Assembly: GCF_000377205.1 (NCBI RefSeq)
Contig: NZ_KB897905.1
Coordinates: 802,586 to 866,585, forward strand
Source: Thioalkalivibrio sp. ALJ3
GTDB lineage: Bacteria > Pseudomonadota > Gammaproteobacteria > Ectothiorhodospirales > Ectothiorhodospiraceae
Reading direction: 5' to 3'
Length of the DNA: 64,000 nt
The translations under genes were made by a program, and so were the position numbers. This document shows positions 43,868 to 54,719 of the stretch, piece after piece (position 1 is the first letter of the stretch; each line of letters opens with the position of its first letter). The notes beneath the pieces were generated by a model. The model was not told the origin of the DNA. It searched no databases and saw nothing but the letters and a program-made list of their open reading frames with translations.

Positions 43868-45418
43868 CTAGCGATTCTCCGTTCGGTTCGATGACTGCAT
43901 GGCGTCCTGTATGCGGCCGAAGCGGAACAGCTCGCTCAGTCGGTAGCCCGTATAGCGCCCGAGCAGCAGGGTTATCGCCAGCAGTACCAGGAGCAGTTCG
44001 GGGAAGACGAACAGCAGGTGTTCCAGGTGGTAATTGGCCATCAGGCCATACGCGGCCGCCGCGACGACCAGGCTGCCGATACCCTGGGTAATCGCATCCG
44101 AGGGTCCGTGTTCCTCCCAGACTACCGACATGCGCTCGATGGTCATGGCGAGGATGACCATCGGGAACAGCGACAGTGCCAGCGCGCGTTCGAATCCGAG
44201 TTGGTGCGAAAGGATGCTGATCCCGAGCATCAGCATGATGACCACGCTGACGACGGCAGCCAGCCGGGGTACGAGCAGTAATCGCAGGTGTTCGAGATAG
44301 AAGCGTACGGCCAGGCCGAGCGACACAATCAGCGTAAACAGGATGATCCCGGCCAGCAGCTGTGTCTCGCGAAACGACAGCGCGATCAGTACCGGCATGA
44401 AGGTACCGAAAGTCTGGATCCCGATTACGTTGCGCAGGAACACGATAATCATGGCTCCCAGGGGCACCATGAGCAGCACGCGATAGGTGTTCTGGGTTCC
44501 CAGGGGAAGGTTCAGGGTGGAGAACTCCATGAACTGAGCGTTGACAGTCTCGCCGAATCGCTGCGCGGTGGTCAGGGCGTCCTGCACGCCTCGCGAGACG
44601 GCAAAGCGGACCTCTGCGTCGCGTCCGTTGGAGACCTCCAGCAGTGGTGTGGATCCATGGGCCCAGACGACTACGTCGTTGGGATATTCGATCTCGCCCG
44701 TTAGCGGGTGGATGGGAACCCATCGCCGTGTGTTGTGAACCTCGATCCAGGTTTCCGGGCGTATGTCTCGGCGGCCGTCGCGCAGATGCAGGGTCGTCAC
44801 AATGCGCGCGGGGATTCGGGCAGTGGCCAGGAGCTCAATCAGGGTCTCACTGCGTCTCGCGCGATCGCCGTTGTCATCGGCGAATACCGCAGCATTCGAC
44901 GCGGGCGCGGCGTGGGCGAGATCGTTCACCAGCACCGAGGCGAAGGTCTGGATATCGGACGAGCGACTGCGGACGTCCTCGATCAGTGCGTCCGCCGCGG
45001 AGCGGTAGGGCTCGGTCCATTCGGGGGATGCAACGGGGCCGGGGTAGTCGGCATCGGAACGGTCATCGCCGTCGCGGTAGAGGGTGGCGCGGTAGTACAG
45101 CACCTGCTCCCCGCTCGGCTGGCGTGTTGTCCATTGCGCGATTCGGTCATCCTGGCCACGCAGCGTGTTCAGGCCGTAGCCGCGCGAGACGAAGTTCTCG
45201 TCCAGGATGGCGAAATTGGGCAAGCGGTCCGGGATGCGCAGTTGCACATTGGCGGCACCGCCCGTGGGCTGATACCGGACCCGGGCCTCAACCTGCCAGG
45301 TCTCGGCCGATGCCCCGGGCATGACGGGCATGTCCAGCGCGATGACCTTGTAGGCGAAGATCCCGAGTCCGATCGTGCTCAACAGCACGATCAGAATCGG
45401 GAGATGAAAGCGTTTCAC
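43868..45418 (-). CDS. Inactive-transglutaminase 7TM protein (rloB type)
   Basis: This 516-residue protein has one N-terminal membrane segment, a periplasmic transglutaminase-like domain (about 30-300: RIPARIVTTLHLRDGRRDIRPETWIEVHNTRRWVPIHPLTG) and a C-terminal block of about seven membrane helices from residue 320. The transglutaminase part has lost its catalytic Cys (LIELLATARIPARIV). Start is GTG at 45418, overlapping the upstream stop (GTGA) with a good Shine-Dalgarno ACGAGGA. Confidence 0.87.
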   Translation of the reverse strand: MKRFHLPILIVLLSTIGLGIFAYKVIALDMPVMPGASAETWQVEARVRYQPTGGAANVQLRIPDRLPNFAILDENFVSRGYGLNTLRGQDDRIAQWTTRQPSGEQVLYYRATLYRDGDDRSDADYPGPVASPEWTEPYRSAADALIEDVRSRSSDIQTFASVLVNDLAHAAPASNAAVFADDNGDRARRSETLIELLATARIPARIVTTLHLRDGRRDIRPETWIEVHNTRRWVPIHPLTGEIEYPNDVVVWAHGSTPLLEVSNGRDAEVRFAVSRGVQDALTTAQRFGETVNAQFMEFSTLNLPLGTQNTYRVLLMVPLGAMIIVFLRNVIGIQTFGTFMPVLIALSFRETQLLAGIILFTLIVSLGLAVRFYLEHLRLLLVPRLAAVVSVVIMLMLGISILSHQLGFERALALSLFPMVILAMTIERMSVVWEEHGPSDAITQGIGSLVVAAAAYGLMANYHLEHLLFVFPELLLVLLAITLLLGRYTGYRLSELFRFGRIQDAMQSSNRTENR

Positions 45419-45957
45419 GAATCCTCGTCTCCGCAATCGGGCCGATGTGTATGTTCGGCCCCAGAGTCGACCAGAATATGTCCGGCGAGGTGGGTGCGGC
45501 CAATGAGGGCCTGATACGTGAGGTTAGTGCGGTCAATGAGGGTCGTGTCGCCCTTGATGCGCTGATCACCGATGCAGAACTCCATCGAGATCACCGGACG
45601 CTCCTGGCTTTCGCCACTGTGCTGGCGGATTCGGACGTTGCGTTCGATCGGGCGCTCGAGGGTGATGTAGGCATCTTCGTCATCCGGGTCGACGACGTCG
45701 AAACGGATCCACTCGTCGCCGTCGCGTTCGAACTTTTCCTTGTTGAGTGCGTTCAACGACGACGAAGTCGCGCCGGTGTCCAGGCGTGCCTCCAGCACAA
45801 TGCCCTCGGCCGGGATCTTGACGTCTTCGACCGTGCCCAGAATGGCCAGCGAAGAGGGGTCGTCCTTGGCGTGAGCGGGGGCCAGGGCAAGGGTCAAGCC
45901 GAGCAGCGCTCCCCCGAGGGCGGTTTTCGTTAAGCTGGATGAAAGGGTTTGACGCAT
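45415..45957 (-). CDS. Retropepsin-like aspartic peptidase (rloA type)
   Basis: This 180-residue exported protein (signal peptide ending near AHA-K) has the aspartic-peptidase motif EARLDTGATSSSLNAL and closes with LTYQALIGRTHLAGHILVDSG. The family was named ATP-dependent zinc protease on weak grounds; the DTGA motif is that of retropepsins. It heads the three-gene operon with the two genes downstream, which is reported to matter for envelope or osmotic stress in pseudomonads. ATG 45957 is preferred over GTG 45963 for spacing. Confidence 0.88.
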   Translation of the reverse strand: MRQTLSSSLTKTALGGALLGLTLALAPAHAKDDPSSLAILGTVEDVKIPAEGIVLEARLDTGATSSSLNALNKEKFERDGDEWIRFDVVDPDDEDAYITLERPIERNVRIRQHSGESQERPVISMEFCIGDQRIKGDTTLIDRTNLTYQALIGRTHLAGHILVDSGAEHTHRPDCGDEDS

Positions 45958-46061
45958 GGACACGTGGCCTCCTCAGGTATGGGGTCAAAAATAGATTCAG
46001 TCTATCCCAGTGGCGTCACTAACCCGTGTTAGACAGTTCACAAACCTTTTCTGGAGGCGCA

Positions 46062-48422
<2,361 letters not shown>

Positions 48423-48425
48423 CTC

Positions 48426-49250
48426 ATGGCGGATCCGAGCTGCCCGCAGGTATATCTGATCTCCGACGGGACCGGGATCACCGCGGAGACGCTGGCGCGC
48501 TCGCTGTTCACGCAGTTCCCGGACCTGGCCCCGGCCTGGCACCGGCTGCCTTTTGTGCAGACCCCGGGCCGGCTGTCCAGCGTGTTTGCGCGTGTCGAGG
48601 CCGGGCCGCAGCCGGCGGTGGTGGTGGCCACTCTGGCCAACGCCGACCTGCGCCAGGATCTGCGCCACAGCCCGGTTCCGGTTATCGACGTGTTCGGTGA
48701 GCAAGTCAGTCGACTGGAGGAGATTCTTGGCGTCCCGGCCCAATCGGTATCCGGACGCGCTCATGGCATGGGGGATGTGACGCGCTACGACCGACGCATC
48801 GAGGCCCTGAACTACACGTTGTCGCACGACGATGGCCTGTCCACCCAGGATTTGTCCGTGGCCGATGTGGTGCTGCTGGGCGCTTCGCGCTCGGGCAAGA
48901 CGCCCACCAGTCTCTATCTGGCGATGAACTACGGTCTGTTCGCGGCGAACTATCCGCTGGTGCCCGAGGATCTGGGTCAGGACGACACGCCGCACATGCC
49001 GCGTAGCCTGCGCGGTCTTGGCCAGCGCATGGTCGGCCTGACCATTACCCCCCAGCGCCTGTCCCAGATCCGCGAGGGCCGCCGGCCAGGGAGTCAGTAC
49101 GCAAGCCTCAACCAGTGTCGGGCGGAATGCACCGCGATTCAGGAGTTTCTCGAAACCTGGAGCATCCCTCACCTTGATGTCACCGAGTTGTCCATCGAGG
49201 AGATCGCGACCCAGGTGCGCGATACCCTGGACCGGGTTCAGGGTAACTGA
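48426..49250 (+). CDS. ppsR: PEP synthase regulatory protein (kinase/pyrophosphorylase)
   Basis: This 274-residue DUF299 protein has VYLISDGTGITAETLARSL, IEALNYTLSHDDG and the P-loop LLGASRSGKTPTSLYLAMNYG, then LTITPQRLSQIREGRR. It phosphorylates and reactivates PpsA using ADP. In E. coli the gene is divergent from ppsA; here the two are co-directional with a 3-bp gap. Confidence 0.95.
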   Translation: MADPSCPQVYLISDGTGITAETLARSLFTQFPDLAPAWHRLPFVQTPGRLSSVFARVEAGPQPAVVVATLANADLRQDLRHSPVPVIDVFGEQVSRLEEILGVPAQSVSGRAHGMGDVTRYDRRIEALNYTLSHDDGLSTQDLSVADVVLLGASRSGKTPTSLYLAMNYGLFAANYPLVPEDLGQDDTPHMPRSLRGLGQRMVGLTITPQRLSQIREGRRPGSQYASLNQCRAECTAIQEFLETWSIPHLDVTELSIEEIATQVRDTLDRVQGN

Positions 49251-49358
49251 GCGAGTCCCCGGAAGAACGCTGGATTCAGTCAGCGCCTCCCTTGGCATCC
49301 CGTCAGGCATGCCGGAGAATGTCGCGGACTTTCCGTCGAACTGCAGCAAGGAGCCCGC

Positions 49359-49922
49359 ATGAACGCCGCCGGACCCGGACAAGAGATCGCCATCTTCCTG
49401 ATCAGCGTCGTCTTCGGGATCTACATCATCCTGTTGATCCTGCGCACGATCTTCGGGCTGGTGCGGGCGGAATACCACAACCCGATCTCGCAGACGATCG
49501 TGATGCTGACCGACCCGCCGCTGCGCATCCTGCGACGGGTGATCCCCTCGGTCGGTCGGGTCGATCTGGCGGCGATCGTGCTGATTGTCGTGCTCAAGTG
49601 CGTCGAATTGTGGTTGCGTGCGGCGATCCTCGGGGCAGATGTGGGGCTTGGCGTGATCTTCTACGTCGCCATCCGCGAGGTCCTGACCACCGTGATCTGG
49701 GTGTTCATCATCGCCCTGATTGTCGAAGTCGTGATGAGCTGGATTCAGGCTGGCGGCGGTGGTGGGGGGCACAACCCCATCCTGCGACTGGTCGGCGATG
49801 TCAATCGACCCATTCTCGGGCCCCTTCGCCGGACCCTGCCGCGGGCCGGCGCGATTGATTTTTCCCCGATGGTCGCCCTGGTCGGGTTGTACATCTTGCT
49901 GATTCTCGTGCGCTCTTTTTGA
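49359..49922 (+). CDS. yggT: YggT family membrane protein
   Basis: This 187-residue protein has two repeated halves, each with two membrane helices and a conserved DPPLRILRRVIPSVGRVDLAAIVL / NRPILGPLRRTLPRAGAIDFSPMV segment, the YggT/Ccb3 signature. It is thought to assist membrane or cytochrome assembly, without proof. Acidic start MNAAGPGQEIAIFL. It precedes the DUF4426 gene, a frequent pairing, though here without metX. Confidence 0.92.
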   Translation: MNAAGPGQEIAIFLISVVFGIYIILLILRTIFGLVRAEYHNPISQTIVMLTDPPLRILRRVIPSVGRVDLAAIVLIVVLKCVELWLRAAILGADVGLGVIFYVAIREVLTTVIWVFIIALIVEVVMSWIQAGGGGGGHNPILRLVGDVNRPILGPLRRTLPRAGAIDFSPMVALVGLYILLILVRSF

Positions 49923-50063
49923 TCGAGATCATCCAGACCCGGAAACCCTCCTGTTTTGCCGGTTTCATCCGCACGAAAAGGCGCTAGACTCGAAGACAGG
50001 GTGTGGTGCCATCCGCCTTGGTGGTGGCCCCCCCTTATACCCTCAACGGCAGAGGAGTCAGCC

Positions 50064-50516
50064 ATGGTAAAAGTGCATCGGGTCATCACCGGCTTCATCG
50101 TCGCCCTGGCGGCGGTTGTTCTCGGCAGCTCGATGGCGTCCGCCAACGAGGCGGAGTTTGATAACTACGTGGTCTACTACAACGTCATCAATACCACCTT
50201 CCTCTCCCCCGAGGTCGCTCAGGCTTACGATGTGCGCCGCAGCGCCAACCGCGCAATGGTCAACGTGACCGTGATGGAGCGCACCGATGACGGGCTGAAG
50301 GCCGTATCCGCGAATCTTAGCGGTACTGCGACCAACATGAACGACCAGATGCGCAATCTGCGCTTTCGGGAGATTCAGGATGGCGATGCCATCTATCAGC
50401 TTTCCGAGGTGACCGTTCGCCGCGGCGAGACCCTTGAGTTCGCGCTTGAGGTAACGCCGGAAGGCAGCGAGCGGGCCCTGCCCATCAGCTTCAGCCGTGA
50501 GTTCTTCGCCGACTGA
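50064..50516 (+). CDS. DUF4426 exported protein
   Basis: This 150-residue protein has a signal peptide (cut near SMASA-N), then FDNYVVYYNVINTTFLSPEVAQAY, RSANRAMVNVTVM, and LPISFSREFFAD at the end, matching DUF4426. The family occurs near yggT and methionine genes in gammaproteobacteria; function unknown. ATG 50064 gives a good signal peptide with GAGGAG upstream. An intrinsic-type hairpin at 50527 follows. Confidence 0.88.
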   Translation: MVKVHRVITGFIVALAAVVLGSSMASANEAEFDNYVVYYNVINTTFLSPEVAQAYDVRRSANRAMVNVTVMERTDDGLKAVSANLSGTATNMNDQMRNLRFREIQDGDAIYQLSEVTVRRGETLEFALEVTPEGSERALPISFSREFFAD

Positions 50517-50526
50517 ACCATTGGTA

Positions 50527-50546
50527 CCCCCGCCGGGAGGCGGGGG
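50527..50546. terminator. Hairpin between convergent DUF4426 and TauE/SafE genes
   Basis: Stem CCCCCGCC/GGCGGGGG with a 4-nt loop lies right at the end of the minus-strand gene (stop at 50547). It can act for both directions. The T-run on either side is short. Confidence 0.65.
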
Positions 50547-51209
50547 TTACATTACCAGCCGCAGTAGCATCCAGCCGCCGTAGAGCAGGATCGCGGTTCC
50601 CGCCAGGGCGCGAACCCAGCGCTGCTGAACAAACGCAGCCATGCGCGCCGCGAAGACTCCCATTAGCAGCAGGTTTGGCAGCGTACCCAGCGCGAAGGCC
50701 GCCATCAGCAGCGCACCTTCGGTGGCTCCGCCGGCGCTGAGCGACCAGGCCAGCACGCTGTAGACCAGCCCGCAGGGCAGCCAGCCCCACAGCCCGCCAA
50801 CCAGAAGCGCCTGGCCGGCATGCCGCACCGGTAGCAATCGCCTTCCCAGCGGCTCGATACGACGCCACACCACGCCGCCGGCCTGTTCCAGGCGTGCGAG
50901 GACCGGCCACCAGCCGCCGATGTACAGCCCCAGCAGGATCAGGAAGGCTGCGGCAAACCCCTGCAGGATCGCCTGCCCGGCCGGCAGCCCCCCCAGCAGG
51001 ATGGCACCCAGCCAGCCGGCGAGGGCCCCGGCGATCACATAGCTGCCCATGCGCCCGAGGTTGTAGGCCAGGAGCAGGTCAAACCCCGGACCCCGGCGGC
51101 CATGCCCGAGCGAGATCGCGCCCACGATGCCGCCGCACATCCCGAGGCAGTGAACGCCTCCCAGGATGCCCACCGCAAGGGCGGCAAGCAGTGTGCCCGG
51201 GTCACCCAT
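50547..51209 (-). CDS. Sulfite exporter TauE/SafE-family (UreH-like) membrane protein
   Basis: This 220-residue polytopic protein has GILGGVHCLGMCGGIVGAIS at its first helix, LLAYNLGRMGSYVIAGAL, and WGWLPCGLVYSVLAWSLS, the two Cys-containing motifs of the COG2836 TauE/SafE-like group. Members are found near cbb3 oxidase genes and may transport metal or thiol compounds; no such genes are adjacent here, so substrate is unknown. Confidence 0.85.
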   Translation of the reverse strand: MGDPGTLLAALAVGILGGVHCLGMCGGIVGAISLGHGRRGPGFDLLLAYNLGRMGSYVIAGALAGWLGAILLGGLPAGQAILQGFAAAFLILLGLYIGGWWPVLARLEQAGGVVWRRIEPLGRRLLPVRHAGQALLVGGLWGWLPCGLVYSVLAWSLSAGGATEGALLMAAFALGTLPNLLLMGVFAARMAAFVQQRWVRALAGTAILLYGGWMLLRLVM

Positions 51210-51224
51210 CAGTTCCTCTTCCTG

Positions 51225-51698
51225 TCAGTCCGGGTCGGCGGCATCACCCAGGACCTCGTGCTTGGTGCGGATGAACGTCGAGTGCGGGACATACAGGAGA
51301 TCGGCCAGGTGCCGGATCACGGCCTCCTGACGCTTGTGCAGGTCTTGATTGGCCCACGCGGCGCGCCACAGCGCGCGCATGATGTCAGCCTTCTGGCCGG
51401 CGTCGAAGGCCGCGTTGACCTCGCGCACCATCGGGTGGATCGACACGAGTTCGTCGCTCTTCTCGCGGGCGATCTCGAGCAGGCCGTCAGCGGTGTCCGC
51501 ATCCAGTTCGAACAGCTCGATCAGGCTGGCGCGCACGGAGTCGAGTTCAACCTCGTGCAGTTCGAAATCGGCGCGGCAGACCTCCATGATCAGCGCGGCC
51601 GCCGCGCGCTCCAGGCGGTGTTCGTTGTCGCCGGATTCGTCGTCGCTCAGATCCGTGCGCATCAGGCGCTGCCAGTGGCGGCGCAGTTCGTCGATCAT
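51225..51698 (-). CDS. TerB family protein
   Basis: This 157-residue helical protein fits the TerB-like (COG4103) pattern: LERAAAALIMEVCRADFELHEVELDSVRASLIELF then VREVNAAFDAGQKADIMRALWRAAWANQDLHKRQE and RHLADLLYVPHSTFIRTKHEV. Stand-alone members are cytoplasmic and unrelated to tellurite per se. It lies 15 bp upstream of the TauE/SafE gene and shares its strand. Confidence 0.88.
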   Translation of the reverse strand: MIDELRRHWQRLMRTDLSDDESGDNEHRLERAAAALIMEVCRADFELHEVELDSVRASLIELFELDADTADGLLEIAREKSDELVSIHPMVREVNAAFDAGQKADIMRALWRAAWANQDLHKRQEAVIRHLADLLYVPHSTFIRTKHEVLGDAADPD

Positions 51699-51742
51699 CG
51701 GGGCTCCTTTCTGCAGGCGGGTGCTTTGCGTATGGTGCCCGA

Positions 51743-52396
51743 ATGCACGCTACGGACAAGTACACGGGCGAAGCGCCCCCCGATCTGCTCCTGCTGTCCG
51801 GCGGTATCGAGAGCAGCGCCCTGCTGGTGCAACAGCATGCGCAGGCCCGGTCGCTGCGCGCCCTGTGGGTGGATTATGGCCAGCGCAATGCCGAGCGCGA
51901 GCGGGCCGCGATCCGCGCCCTGGGCGCGGATTGTGGTGTCGAGCCCGTCGAGATGGATCTGCGCGCGTTGCGACAGGCGTTTGCCAGGCGTTCGGAGTGG
52001 GTCGCGCATGTGCCGCTGCCGCAGCGCAACCTGCTGGTGCTGGCGCTGGCGATCAATCTCGCCGAGCACCAGGGAGCGGGGCGCATCCTGCTGGCCCTCA
52101 ATCGCGAGGACCAGGGGCATGGCCCGGGCTCGCGCCCTTCCTTTATCGGGCATCTCGCGACGCTGGCGGACGAGCTGGTACCGGGGCTGGCGATCGAGGC
52201 CCCGCTGATCGAGCGGTCCAAGGCCGAGATCATCCGCGACACCGATCCGCTGGGGATCGACTGGTCCCGCACCTGGAGCTGCCTTCTGGCACAATCACTT
52301 CACTGTGGACGCTGCCCGCAGTGCCAGGCGCGTCGCGCGGCCTTTGCCGCGGCGAGCGTGCCCGATCCGACCAGCTACCGCGAACCACCCCGATGA
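51743..52396 (+). CDS. queC: QueC-like PP-loop ATPase (7-cyano-7-deazaguanine synthase family)
   Basis: This 217-residue PP-loop protein has LLSGGIESSALL, GQRNAERERAAI, PLPQRNLLVLALAINLAE and the zinc-binding HCGRCPQCQARRAAF of QueC. The PP-loop SGGxDS has Glu at the usual Asp, so activity on the preQ0 reaction is likely but not certain. Queuosine precursors would feed from GTP cyclohydrolase such as FolE2 upstream in the pathway. Its stop overlaps the following Rof-like gene (ATGA). Confidence 0.85.
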   Translation: MHATDKYTGEAPPDLLLLSGGIESSALLVQQHAQARSLRALWVDYGQRNAERERAAIRALGADCGVEPVEMDLRALRQAFARRSEWVAHVPLPQRNLLVLALAINLAEHQGAGRILLALNREDQGHGPGSRPSFIGHLATLADELVPGLAIEAPLIERSKAEIIRDTDPLGIDWSRTWSCLLAQSLHCGRCPQCQARRAAFAAASVPDPTSYREPPR

Positions 52397-52632
52397 CCGA
52401 GTCCGTTCTTCCCAAGCATGTGATCGAGCGCCTGGAGATCGCCATCCTCACGGGCGAGACCCTGCAGCTGAACTGGGCCGAGCCCGATTCCAGTCAGGCG
52501 TGGTGGGGCAAGGTGATCCCGCGCGAGGTCCGCGAGGCGGACGGGTATCACTGGCTGGACGGCGAGTGCGATGGCCGCGATGTACAGATCCGGCTGGATC
52601 TGATCCGCAACCTTCCGACTCCCGTCAAGTAG
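52393..52632 (+). CDS. Second Rof-like small protein, coupled to queC
   Basis: This 79-residue protein aligns with the Rof-like protein at 13049-13297: ERLEIAILTGETLQLNW matches SELELAILRGQHLRTHW, and DVQIRLDLIRNL matches WWRLDRLVSF. A Trp-rich insert (SSQAWWGKVIP) distinguishes it. An Sm-like fold is likely; Rho binding is only inferred. It is translated with queC by ATGA overlap and its end converges with the HAD gene (8-bp overlap). Confidence 0.5.
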   Translation: MTESVLPKHVIERLEIAILTGETLQLNWAEPDSSQAWWGKVIPREVREADGYHWLDGECDGRDVQIRLDLIRNLPTPVK

Positions 52633-53308
52633 CGGGCCGTGACCGGCCCGGCAGCCCGGGCAGCAGGTCGGCCAGTGATTCCAGCAGCAGGAAATCCCGC
52701 GAGTCCATCGGCTCCCCGCGTTCGTCCGGGTAGCGCATGCCGCGCAGCTCGGACAGGCCCTGCAGCGCTGCGCTGGCCAGGGCCAGCAGGTTGTCGTCGA
52801 CCAGCAGTGTGCGGGCCGGATTGTAGGGGGCCACGCGCTGCAGGCGTTCCCAGAAGTCGGTGTCCTCCTTGGCACACTCGAGATCGTGGGCAGAGACGAT
52901 TGTGTCCAGGTGGTCCCCGATCCGCGTGAGTTGGTGCTTGAAGTTGTAGACCTTCGGATGGGCGTTGGTCACCAGGACGCGTCGACGACCGCTACGCTGC
53001 AGGGCGTCCAGCAGGGCCTCGGCATGCGGCTTGATCGTGACGTGGTGGGCCAGTTCGCGCTTCAGCCCCAGCACGTCGAGCCCGGTGAAGCGGGTCCAGT
53101 GGTCCACGCAGTACCATTCGAGCTTGCCGCGCACGCGCTGCATCTCGTCTTCCAGGCGCCGGCGGGCGCACTCCGGGTCGTCCGGCTGGCAGCGGATGTA
53201 CTCGGCGGGGATCAGCTCGCGCCAGAAGCGGTTGTCAAAGTGCAGATCGAGCAGCGTGCCGTCCATGTCGAACAGCACCGTGTCGATGTGCGACCAGTCG
53301 ACATGCAC
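52625..53308 (-). CDS. yrfG: HAD-superfamily GMP/IMP nucleotidase (YrfG type)
   Basis: This 227-residue protein has VLFDMDGTLLDLHFDNRFWRELIP (HAD motif I), GLDVLGLKRELAHHV, VLVTNAHPKVYNFKHQL (motif II) and TLLVDDNLLALASA (motif IV), with the helical cap of YrfG. It dephosphorylates purine mononucleotides. GTG at 53308 is chosen with AGGA upstream; the open frame beyond it overlaps the divergent exported-protein gene and has no conserved sequence. Confidence 0.88.
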   Translation of the reverse strand: MHVDWSHIDTVLFDMDGTLLDLHFDNRFWRELIPAEYIRCQPDDPECARRRLEDEMQRVRGKLEWYCVDHWTRFTGLDVLGLKRELAHHVTIKPHAEALLDALQRSGRRRVLVTNAHPKVYNFKHQLTRIGDHLDTIVSAHDLECAKEDTDFWERLQRVAPYNPARTLLVDDNLLALASAALQGLSELRGMRYPDERGEPMDSRDFLLLESLADLLPGLPGRSRPAT

Positions 53309-53388
53309 CGATGATTCCTGCGGATTCGGATTTTTTTCGGGGTTTTTGGGGTCCACAGCGAACGGAACCTCAAAGAGGGTGAATTGCG

Positions 53389-54111
53389 ATGGCCTCCATA
53401 GTACCCGAATACCGTCTGACCCCCGGTCCCCTGTTTTTGGCGCTGGCCTCTCTGGCGCTGCTGCCGCTTTCCGCACAGGCGATGGATCCGGACGACCCCG
53501 ATTACGACCCCTTTGAGGACGACAGCCTGTGGGGCGAGACCGTGTCGCCGGACGAGACCCAGACGACCAGCCCCGATCTCAAGTTCCTGACCGAGGAGCC
53601 AGAGAAGGTTCCCCATCACCACCAGAATCAGATCACGCTGAGCCAGTCTTCGCTGGAGGACGGCTGGGTGGAATTACGCCAGTGCCATAACGACATTACG
53701 CCGATCCGGCGCATGGTGATTGTATACAATGAGGAGCGAATCGATGACCTTCAGGTCGAATCCACAACGAATATCGACCGCGCCGAGGCGCTGGGTGATC
53801 GCGTCGATCTGCGCGGAGTGGAGAAGGGCTCCGAGGTCTGCATCACGGCGCGCATGCGCGTGATCGAACATGAGGGGGATGGCATCTACAAGATGGAGAA
53901 CGGTCCGTTCGTGCGGCGTTTTCTCGACGGCTATTTCCCCATGCGGGTGACCATGGCCGTGAACTGGGGTGACCTGGATCTGCGTCTCGAGGACACCCGG
54001 CCCGAGGCTCAGGACGGTTTCGAGGTCGTCGAGTCCGATCATGGCATCATCCTCGACACCCTGTTCGAGGGCGAGCTGAGAACCCAGGTACGCCTGCGCA
54101 ACGCCGAATGA
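53389..54111 (+). CDS. Exported acidic hypothetical protein
   Basis: This 240-residue protein has a signal peptide (about 1-31, cut near SAQAM) followed by a very acidic Asp-Pro stretch (DPDDPDYDPFEDD). A mixed region contains HHHQNQITLSQS and RRMVIVYNEERIDDLQVEST, and a Cys pair (LRQCHND and EVCITARM) that could form a disulfide. No family is recognised. It lies 7 bp upstream of nudE, which suggests co-transcription. Acidity fits a halophile's exported proteins. Confidence 0.65.
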   Translation: MASIVPEYRLTPGPLFLALASLALLPLSAQAMDPDDPDYDPFEDDSLWGETVSPDETQTTSPDLKFLTEEPEKVPHHHQNQITLSQSSLEDGWVELRQCHNDITPIRRMVIVYNEERIDDLQVESTTNIDRAEALGDRVDLRGVEKGSEVCITARMRVIEHEGDGIYKMENGPFVRRFLDGYFPMRVTMAVNWGDLDLRLEDTRPEAQDGFEVVESDHGIILDTLFEGELRTQVRLRNAE

Positions 54112-54118
54112 AGGACGC

Positions 54119-54664
54119 ATGAGTCGAGACAAACCGGATGTCCAGAGTCGTCGCACGGTCGCCCGTAGTCGGCTTTTCGAGGTCGAGGAGCTGGATCTTG
54201 AGTTCAGCAACGGGGCACGTACCTGCTTTGAACGCCTGATCAGTCGAGGATACGGCTCGGTCATCGTCGCCCCGGTGCAGGCCGATCGAACCGTGTTGCT
54301 GATCCGCGAATACGCGGCCGGTACCCACCGCTACGAACTCGGACTGCCCAAGGGCCGCATCGAGGCACGCGAAGACATTCTGGTCGCCGCTAACCGCGAG
54401 ATCATGGAGGAGGTCGGGTATGGCGGTCACCGCCTGACCCACCTCGGCGCGTTGACCGTCGCGCCCGGCTACATGTCGCACGAGACGCACCTCATTGTCG
54501 CGGAGGACCTCTACCCCCAGCGCGCAGAGGGTGACGAGCCGGAGGCCATCGATGTCGTCCCCTGGTCACTGGACCGGCTGGGTGAACTGGTCGCCCGTGA
54601 GGATTGCACCGAGGCGCGCTCTATCGCGGCGCTCTACATGGTGCGTGATTTTCTCGACGCCTGA
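54119..54664 (+). CDS. nudE: ADP compounds hydrolase NudE (Nudix)
   Basis: This 181-residue Nudix hydrolase has the box GRIEAREDILVAANREIMEEVG, preceded by RYELGLPK, and followed by APGYMSHETHLIVAEDLYPQ. It hydrolyses ADP-ribose, Ap3A and NADH-type compounds. It precedes cysQ, and the nudE-cysQ pair is conserved in gammaproteobacteria. Confidence 0.94.
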   Translation: MSRDKPDVQSRRTVARSRLFEVEELDLEFSNGARTCFERLISRGYGSVIVAPVQADRTVLLIREYAAGTHRYELGLPKGRIEAREDILVAANREIMEEVGYGGHRLTHLGALTVAPGYMSHETHLIVAEDLYPQRAEGDEPEAIDVVPWSLDRLGELVAREDCTEARSIAALYMVRDFLDA

Positions 54665-54719
54665 GCCGGGTTCTGCCAAGGTACGCGCATCCCGTACCAC
54701 CCGACAGAAAGGATCCCCA

